This document shows, in pieces, positions 59,128 to 64,000 of a DNA stretch of 64,000 bases. How positions within the stretch are numbered: the stretch's first letter is position 1; the number at the start of each line of letters is the position of its first letter. The DNA comes from Clostridia bacterium (GTDB lineage: Bacteria > Bacillota > Clostridia > Christensenellales > CAG-314): positions 20,668 through 84,667 of the forward strand of contig CAAGHL010000042.1 in the NCBI GenBank assembly GCA_900769665.1, written 5' to 3'. The notes below the pieces were generated by a model, which worked only from the letters and a program-made list of their open reading frames with translations, ran no database searches and had not been told where the DNA came from. The translations under genes were made by a program, and so were the position numbers.

Positions 59128-60165
59128 TTGACAAAAATTGAAGAAAAGGCTGTTATAATTGAACTGGATCAAATATTTGCACCTAAAAACACGCTCATTT
59201 CTCCGCTTAATGCTACTGATCGGTTCTTGAATGGAGATTACATTTTAACCGAAAACCAGGAAAATATAAAAAAAGACATTTTGTCCTATATCGAATCATA
59301 CTCATTGGATAGATTTATCGGATTGTCGGGTGGTCCCGGTACCGGGAAGACTCTTGTAATATATGATCTTGCAAAAGAACTATCTTTGAAAGATCGAATA
59401 TTGATTATTCACAGCGGGATATTATGTGAGGGACATAATATATTAAATGCTCAACTTTCTAATGTTAAAATTATAGCAGCAAAAGAATTAAAGTATAGAG
59501 AAATCAACAATGTTGATATTGTAATTGTAGATGAAGCGCATCGTTTGTATACTGAATCGTTAGACAAAATAGAAAGATGGGTTAAGAGGACAAACACAAC
59601 ATGTATTTTGTCGTATGATGCCGGGCAAATGCTTTCAAAAAGAGAAAAATCAAGAGATATAGCAAAGAGAATAGATTTACTTTGCTCTTCTCACCATTTT
59701 AAACTTACGAACAAGATTAGAACAAATAAAGAATTGGCTTTATTTATCACTTGTTTATTTGACTTGTCAAAATATAGAAACGAATATTCATTTCCTAATG
59801 CAAGAATAATATACGAACCAAATAAAGAATATGTAAAATTGAAAATAGAGCATTTAAAAAGTGAAGGATATACATATATTTCTTTTACACCGTCTGTTTA
59901 CCATTCTTACCTTGATGAACAAGTTGACGAATTTAATACACACAATGTTATTGGTCAAGAATTTGATGGAGTGTGTATGGTTATAGATAATCATTTTAAC
60001 TATAATTCATCAGGAAAATTAAATGCAGTCGAACATCCCAATCCAGACTATATTCTAACTCAGCTTCTTTACCAAGGATTAACAAGAGTTAGAAGTAAAG
60101 TTTTAATAATAGTCACATCGGAAAAATTATTAAGTAAACTTTTGCCATTGATGAAAAATAGTTAA
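59128..60165 (+). CDS. DUF2075-like P-loop ATPase/helicase
   Basis: Superfamily-1-like ATPase with Walker A SGGPGTGKT (about 69-77), Walker B VIVDEAHR, and late helicase motifs IGQEFDGV and QGLTRVRSKVLIIV, which is the DUF2075 (schlafen-type) pattern. The frame is open from 59008 with no ATG; TTG at 59128 is the first listed start but has no good ribosome-binding site, so the N-terminal region (often a GIY-YIG nuclease or other domain in this family) may be missing. Its terminator is at 60229-60248. Proteins of this family occur in defence islands. Function here is inference. Confidence 0.7.
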   Translation: MTKIEEKAVIIELDQIFAPKNTLISPLNATDRFLNGDYILTENQENIKKDILSYIESYSLDRFIGLSGGPGTGKTLVIYDLAKELSLKDRILIIHSGILCEGHNILNAQLSNVKIIAAKELKYREINNVDIVIVDEAHRLYTESLDKIERWVKRTNTTCILSYDAGQMLSKREKSRDIAKRIDLLCSSHHFKLTNKIRTNKELALFITCLFDLSKYRNEYSFPNARIIYEPNKEYVKLKIEHLKSEGYTYISFTPSVYHSYLDEQVDEFNTHNVIGQEFDGVCMVIDNHFNYNSSGKLNAVEHPNPDYILTQLLYQGLTRVRSKVLIIVTSEKLLSKLLPLMKNS

Positions 60166-60228
60166 TGTTTTGCTTAATATATACAATAAGAATACCAAAT
60201 AATTGCAGTGGATTACATTAGGAAAAAT

Positions 60229-60248
60229 TGCAACACGTTGCATTTTTT
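60229..60248 (+). terminator. Terminator of the ATPase gene
   Basis: TGCAAC (60229-60234) and GTTGCA (60237-60242) with a 2-base loop, followed by six T. Confidence 0.7.
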
Positions 60249-60335
60249 CGCAATAATCTCTAAATGCAATAAAAATGATCTTATAATAAATGTTGCGGTG
60301 TAGGGGAAAAAATAGAGCAAGAACATTCTCCATGA

Positions 60336-60635
60336 TACATGGCGTGGCTAATAAAAGAAGAGTTTTTGCTAATTAGAAACTGCAAAAACAGCGAGGAGGG
60401 AAGAGCCTTTTTGACCAAATGGTTGGAGCTTGCAAGAAGTTTCAATTTACGAGAATTTGACGATTGCATAAAAGCCTTTACCAATTGGTTTGAATATATA
60501 CTGAACTCGCTTGACACGCCATATACAAATGGATTTGTAGAAGGTAAAAACAATAGGATAAAGGTACTGAAACGAAACGCCTATGGAGTTCAAAACTTTG
60601 AACGATTTAGAAAAAGAATCTTACTGAGTTATTAA
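60336..60635 (+). pseudogene. ISL3-family transposase, C-terminal fragment
   Basis: The frame contains NGFVEGKNNRIKVLKRNAYG then VQNFERFRKRIL, the conserved end of ISL3 DDE transposases including the catalytic Glu. The first 300 or so residues are absent. The right-end repeat of the element is present at 60726. Confidence 0.85.
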
Positions 60636-60648
60636 GAAAAAGAGAAAA

Positions 60649-60678
60649 CCAGCCGTCCAATGTACCTCGGACGACTGG
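60649..60678 (+). terminator. Hairpin after the transposase fragment
   Basis: CCAGCCGTCC (60649-60658) and GGACGACTGG (60669-60678), one mismatch, then CAAAAAA. Confidence 0.5.
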
Positions 60679-60725
60679 CAAAAAAGCAAATATGCAAATT
60701 ATTTTACAGTGCGAGAATTTTCTTG

Positions 60726-60749
60726 CACCCCTACATTTGACACAGAACC
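60726..60749 (-). mobile_element. ISL3 right-end terminal repeat
   Basis: Read on the minus strand this is GGTTCTGTGTCAAATGTAGG and GGTG, the pattern of ISL3 terminal inverted repeats. Only this end is recognised; the left end near 60294 (GGTGTAGGGG) is degenerate. Confidence 0.65.
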
Positions 60750-60756
60750 TAAAAAA

Positions 60757-60788
60757 TGAACCCGAACTTCAACCTTTTTACGGGTTCA
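60757..60788. repeat. TGAACCCG hairpin
   Basis: TGAACCCG (60757-60764) and CGGGTTCA (60781-60788), perfect, between the IS end and the second 30-bp repeat. Possibly a terminator of the restriction operon. Confidence 0.45.
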
Positions 60789-60802
60789 GCTCAGGTTCAT
60801 CT

Positions 60803-60832
60803 TGGCGGAGCGTTAGTAACGTAAATCGAATT
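60803..60832. repeat. 30-bp direct repeat, copy 2
   Basis: Exact copy of 58059-58088, one base before the stop codon of the 130-aa gene. The pair encloses 2.7 kb with the HEPN-like gene, the ATPase gene and the ISL3 remnant. Confidence 0.85.
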
Positions 60833-60833
60833 A

Positions 60834-61226
60834 TTATAGACATCCACCAAGTGTTAAAATAATTTGTGTGTATTTGAAACCAGGATTTAATCTGCTACAT
60901 TCCATAATAATAAAAAAATCGTCATCATCTTCAGCTTTGAAAACCAAACCTTGAGATAGTTTCGTTTTCCACAATGCTTGTTTTCCATAATATTGCGACA
61001 CAAACTCATTGGTTGGGTTGGGTATATTAACATCAAAGCCATTAGAGGAAAGCCAATTATGATAATCCTTTAAAGCGGGTAATCCCATAGTTTGAATTGC
61101 CATTAAAATGCTGGATTGTTGTTCTAATTCTGTTTTAAGGTTTATAGTGTACTGTGCTGTATCATCAAGTTCGTAATCGTGTTCAGGAACAATTTTTCCC
61201 ATATTTTTATTAAGTTTAATAAGCAT
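60834..61226 (-). CDS. Hypothetical protein of the restriction operon (130 aa)
   Basis: A soluble acidic protein (TINLKTELEQQSSILMAIQT; FKAEDDDDFFIIMECSRLNP) not recognised. ATG follows AAAGAGGAATTGAT and lies 12 bases after the methyltransferase stop, so it is the third gene of the restriction-modification operon. It could be an accessory or a separate small function. Confidence 0.7.
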   Translation of the reverse strand: MLIKLNKNMGKIVPEHDYELDDTAQYTINLKTELEQQSSILMAIQTMGLPALKDYHNWLSSNGFDVNIPNPTNEFVSQYYGKQALWKTKLSQGLVFKAEDDDDFFIIMECSRLNPGFKYTQIILTLGGCL

Positions 61227-61238
61227 ATCAATTCCTCT

Positions 61239-62132
61239 TTAATTTGTTTTATATTTATTTTTTACATCACTTAAAAACTGTTCAATCATATTCTCGTGAT
61301 TAGTTAAAAACCATTTTATATGGTTCTTAATGTATTGATTTCTATACTCCTCATCGTTTAAGTCATTTGGTACTCGATACATTCGAGCATCTACACTATC
61401 AAAACCAGAAAATGGCATCGATAATCTTTCTTTTGCTAATTCAATATATTCAGAATTGTTGTCAAACCCAATTATATTTCTACCAAGTTGTTGACAAACA
61501 CGAGCAGTAGTTCCTGAGCCTATAAACGGGTCTAGCACTGTATCGCCCATGTTGGAAGAAGCCAACACCATTCTTTCTATCAAACCTTCTGGTTTTTGAG
61601 TTGGATGTTTTTGCCTGTTTGAACAACAATAGTGAATATGACTAAATTCCCAGACATTTCCTGGATTCGCACCTCTCATATTATTTACACTTCTGTAATA
61701 CTTTTGAGGAACACGAATATCATCTAAATTGAAAGTGAATTTTGATGACTTGGTAAACATTAGAATATCATCGTGTCTAGGACTAAATCCCTTTGTCTTT
61801 CCGACTCCTTGAGTGTAAAACCACGTAATCCAACTATTAAATTTAAATGCCAATTCAGAATTAAGTATTGTGTAAAGGTAAGAAATATACTTCATACCCA
61901 TAAAAACATAAATTGTGCCAGTATCTTTTAGAACGCGGTTAGCTTCATTTAACCATTGGCGGGAAAATCTTAAGTAATCTTCAAAAGATAAATCATCCAA
62001 GCACTCTCCATAATCTTTTGATAAATTATACGGCGGGTCTGTAACAATCAAATCTATACTTTTATCAGGTAATTCTTTCATACCTGTGATTGCATCTATA
62101 CATTTAAGTTCAATTTTTAATTTTTTATCCAT
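61239..62132 (-). CDS. Type II DNA methyltransferase (beta class)
   Basis: Motif IV is TDPPYNL (31-37) and motif I DPFIGSGTT (201-209); motif IV before motif I is the beta arrangement of N6-adenine or N4-cytosine methyltransferases. The stretch KHPTQKPEGLIERMV is motif X-like. ATG at 62132 overlaps the end of the upstream endonuclease gene by 16 bases; an upstream TTG at 62159 lacks a better site. The target sequence cannot be predicted. Confidence 0.92.
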   Translation of the reverse strand: MDKKLKIELKCIDAITGMKELPDKSIDLIVTDPPYNLSKDYGECLDDLSFEDYLRFSRQWLNEANRVLKDTGTIYVFMGMKYISYLYTILNSELAFKFNSWITWFYTQGVGKTKGFSPRHDDILMFTKSSKFTFNLDDIRVPQKYYRSVNNMRGANPGNVWEFSHIHYCCSNRQKHPTQKPEGLIERMVLASSNMGDTVLDPFIGSGTTARVCQQLGRNIIGFDNNSEYIELAKERLSMPFSGFDSVDARMYRVPNDLNDEEYRNQYIKNHIKWFLTNHENMIEQFLSDVKNKYKTN

Positions 62133-62881
62133 CCGTGCATTCTCGCTTCTCTGTACCAATCGTCTTCAGTCCTACGGCTACTTTTTAGATATTTTTTATC
62201 AAGCAATTGACAAAATTCCCAAGTTGTATGGTATTGATAACTAACGTAATGGATATCCTTTATTTGGATTTGTCCTGTGCCCAAAGCTGGATTGTAGTTG
62301 ATATCATAATCAGATATAAATTTCAAATCGTATGCCTGTGCGTCTGTTATTTCCATAATTCCATCAACAAGCATCGTAGCGTCGTTGCGTTGGGAATAAA
62401 CTTTATGTTTAACACTTAATATTATAAACAGAAAATCTGGGTCCTTGATATATTCAGTTCTAATTCTACTAAACGATGTTATATTGGGTCCTTTACCTGA
62501 ATTTGGTATATCTTCTGCCGTTGCTTTAACATCTACGTTGCCAGTACAATAATTGTCATTGATTTTAAATTGTAGAATAATATCCGCAACACCTAATCTT
62601 TGTTGAACTTCTACATTGATAAGATTATAGGAATTGTTAGCATCATCTTTAATGTCGGAGAATACTTCTCCGCACCACGCTTCGACCATTGGTCCCGCTA
62701 TTTTATTAATATTTTCTAATGGTAAACCAAATTTTAGATTCGTATTGATAACAATTCTATTTGTTTTTTCTTTTATCCTTAAGTCGATAATTGATTTGAT
62801 ACTCTTACAAATAAAATCAGAATTTTCTTTATAGTTGTCAGATTCTAACGGGATTTTGAAAATAGCTTCTTCGTATTTCAT
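62117..62881 (-). CDS. Type II restriction endonuclease (PD-(D/E)XK-like)
   Basis: A 254-residue protein directly upstream of and overlapping the methyltransferase. The middle contains LGVADIILQF, then NVDVKATAED, which fits the D-(x)n-(D/E)xK metal-binding core of restriction enzymes. SYQYHTTWEFCQLL near the end is also typical of small type II enzymes. The start follows CGAGGAAAGGCAAA and a consensus promoter. The specificity is unknown; the pairing with the methyltransferase is the main evidence. Confidence 0.78.
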   Translation of the reverse strand: MKYEEAIFKIPLESDNYKENSDFICKSIKSIIDLRIKEKTNRIVINTNLKFGLPLENINKIAGPMVEAWCGEVFSDIKDDANNSYNLINVEVQQRLGVADIILQFKINDNYCTGNVDVKATAEDIPNSGKGPNITSFSRIRTEYIKDPDFLFIILSVKHKVYSQRNDATMLVDGIMEITDAQAYDLKFISDYDINYNPALGTGQIQIKDIHYVSYQYHTTWEFCQLLDKKYLKSSRRTEDDWYREARMHGWIKN

Positions 62882-62906
62882 TTTGCCTTTCCTCGTATTT
62901 TTCTAC

Positions 62907-62935
62907 ATTATAGCATAAATTTCTAAATTTTTCAA
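62907..62935 (-). promoter_or_regulatory. Promoter of the restriction operon
   Basis: On the minus strand TTGAAA (62930-62935), 17-bp spacer, TATAAT (62907-62912), 26 bases before the endonuclease start. Confidence 0.85.
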
Positions 62936-62986
62936 CCGCTATTGAGTTTGCGGACGTAGAAATTCTGAAAAAACTTCAAATGGCAC

Positions 62987-63047
62987 TTTGGCGGGTGCTT
63001 GACTATACAAGCGCGACGCTTCGCGTCGCGGTCAAGCACCCGCCAAA
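62987..63047. repeat. Nested inverted repeat A
   Basis: A perfect 17-bp arm pair (62987-63003 and 63031-63047, core GGCGGGTGCTTGAC) encloses a second perfect stem CGCGACGC (63012-63019) / GCGTCGCG (63023-63030) with a 3-base loop. It is GC-rich in an AT-rich region, with no open frame. Confidence 0.75.
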
Positions 63048-63075
63048 CAACTCACTGAACTCGGATAAAAAGGTC

Positions 63076-63165
63076 AACTCAAAGCCGAGCGAAACGGGGC
63101 GTTCGCCGCTAAACCGCTTGGCGAATCGCCCCGTAGTTCTTCGCTCGTCGGCTAAATTTTGAGTT
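63076..63165. repeat. Nested inverted repeat B
   Basis: Three stacked stems: AACTCAAA / TTTTGAGTT outermost (63076-63083, 63157-63165), GCCGAGCGAA-like / TTCGCTCGTCGGC in the middle (63084-63093, 63140-63152), and CGGGGCGTTCGCC / GGCGAATCGCCCCG innermost (63095-63107, 63120-63133, one bulged base). It can fold as one long stem on either strand. Confidence 0.75.
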
Positions 63166-63489
63166 TTTGCTCCTTTTCTTTCTTCCGAGTATTTTCGCTC
63201 CGTTTTGTTTCGGGCGGCGTTTTTTGCGCCGTCCTTTTTTGTTGCCTAAAATCCATTTTGCAGCCATTCCGCAGTCATTTTTCTTCTTTACAAAAACCAT
63301 TGTAAATGGAAATTTTCCATTGAAACTACATTTTGTGCCATTCACGCTTTTTCTGTGGAGTGTTGTAAGATTGAATTGTGCAAAGAGATTGCAAAAACTT
63401 TTGTATTTCTTTCAAGGAATTATTTCGAAGTCGCAAAAATCTTGCGAGTTCGGGTAATAAAATCTATTCAAAAAAAGGAGGACGAAAAA
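63166..63489. other. Non-coding leader, no gene seen
   Basis: T-rich sequence and short overlapping frames lie between the inverted repeats and the small gene at 63490. No promoter could be chosen with confidence. Confidence 0.4.
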
Positions 63490-63606
63490 ATGCTGCAAAC
63501 AAACCTAAAAGTCGTAGCCGTTGGCGAGCCGAATATCGAGGCGTTGACCGACGGCGAAAAACGAACTTTCTTTGAAAGTAACAAATGCAACGCCCCGAAA
63601 TATTAG
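63490..63606 (+). pseudogene. Small mobile-element protein, truncated by fusion
   Basis: ATG at 63490 follows AAAGGAGGACGAAAA. The peptide starts MLQTNLKVVAVGEPNIEALT and continues DGEKRTFFES, which looks like the small conserved protein that precedes recombinase genes on clostridial integrative elements. After FFES it runs into unrelated codons and stops. The recombinase frame begins at that point, so a deletion joined the two. Confidence 0.55.
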
Positions 63607-64000
63607 ATAAAATGGCAACGTATTTACTGCAAGTGCAGGAAAACCGCATAAAACAAAACTCGGTTCTGACTAATCTCATAAAAGAGAAACGCCAAACCGA
63701 GAATACAATCAACAACATTATGCAAGCCATAGAATTAGGCGGACAAAGCGCAACGGTTATGAAACGTATGCGAGAACTCGAAGAAAAACTGACCGACATC
63801 GAAAAGCGATTGACGATTGAAAAATCTCAGACGGCGTTCAGACTTTCCAAAGAACAAATAATTGATTATTACAAATCCGCACTTGAAAAAGAGCCGCTAC
63901 AACTGATAAATTACTTCATAAAAGAAATTCAGTTGTATGACGATAAAATGATAATTATCTACAACACCCCAAAGACGATAAACCTTGACGAAAGTCAGGG
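63585..64000 (+). pseudogene. Large serine recombinase C-terminal fragment, runs off window
   Basis: The frame (MQRPEILDKMATYLLQVQEN onwards) is open to the window end. NRIKQNSVLTNLIKEKRQTE, a Gly turn, and LEEKLTDIEKRLTIEKSQTA form the coiled coil of large serine integrases, followed by the beta-strand tail FIKEIQLYDDKMIIIYNTP. The catalytic domain is missing. A gene start has been lost at the junction with the 38-residue peptide. Confidence 0.8.

Noticed and set aside
58059..60832. CRISPR array based on the 30-bp repeat
   Set aside because: Only two copies 2.7 kb apart with genes in between and no adjacent cas genes.

Overview
The window looks like part of the chromosome of an uncultured, probably gut- or rumen-associated member of the Clostridia (Bacillota). 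Strong Gram-positive ribosome-binding sites, consensus sigma-A promoters with 17-bp spacers, lipobox lipoproteins, AraC- and LytTR-type regulators and one-gene-per-enzyme glycan clusters all point that way. No rRNA, complete tRNA or CRISPR array was seen. Taxonomy below class is inference only.

Layout. (1) 1-2747 is the right end of an integrated element: a partial membrane protein, a frameshifted small gene, an autoregulated HTH-Fic protein, tandem 11-12-bp repeats and, at 2703-2747, the 3' half of a tRNA-Arg(CCU), the classic scar of site-specific integration. (2) 2895-41496 is a large glycan-utilisation locus. It starts with a cytosolic GH43 (behind a relic of xylulokinase), an AraC regulator, and a divergent operon GH3 - GPH-family sugar symporter - GH78 rhamnosidase. 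On the minus strand follows a long array transcribed from a promoter at 32780-32808: solute-binding lipoprotein, two permeases, GH43 lipoprotein, two large CBM9-like/LamG lipoproteins, a surface SASA esterase, a glutaminase-A-like (DUF4965) protein, a DUF624 membrane protein and an ABC ATPase. Next come an AraC gene and a catabolic block: two TIM-barrel epimerase-like proteins, UxuA, UxaC and two Gfo/Idh/MocA dehydrogenases, then a third AraC gene facing outwards from overlapping promoters. The set suggests uptake and breakdown of a rhamnose-, uronate- and pentose-containing plant glycan, with glucuronate isomerised and dehydrated by UxaC/UxuA.

(3) 41500-44400 is a graveyard: C-terminal remains of an OppD/F-type ATPase, a GH36 alpha-galactosidase, a large serine recombinase, a Fic protein and a DUF262 protein. 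(4) 44627-55701 is a second surface-glycosidase cluster: two very large GH3 proteins with the two GH3 domains in reversed order, an InlB-repeat lipoprotein between them, and a LytTR/GHKL two-component system upstream. (5) 55790-64000 is an AT-rich accessory island: a Phd/YefM antitoxin with a frameshifted RelE-like toxin, a sigma-like gene split by a stop codon, a HEPN-like protein and a DUF2075-like P-loop ATPase head to head, an ISL3 transposase remnant, an exact 30-bp direct repeat around these genes, a type II restriction-modification operon, two elaborate nested inverted repeats and a second serine-recombinase fragment at the window edge.

Most notable: a shared Cys-containing C-terminal sorting-like tail (KGCNG + membrane segment + basic tail) on two surface proteins; paired Gfo/Idh and TIM-barrel enzymes that could act on oxidised (3-keto) sugars; the permuted GH3 pair under a possible Agr-like system; and the repeat-bounded HEPN/ATPase cargo.
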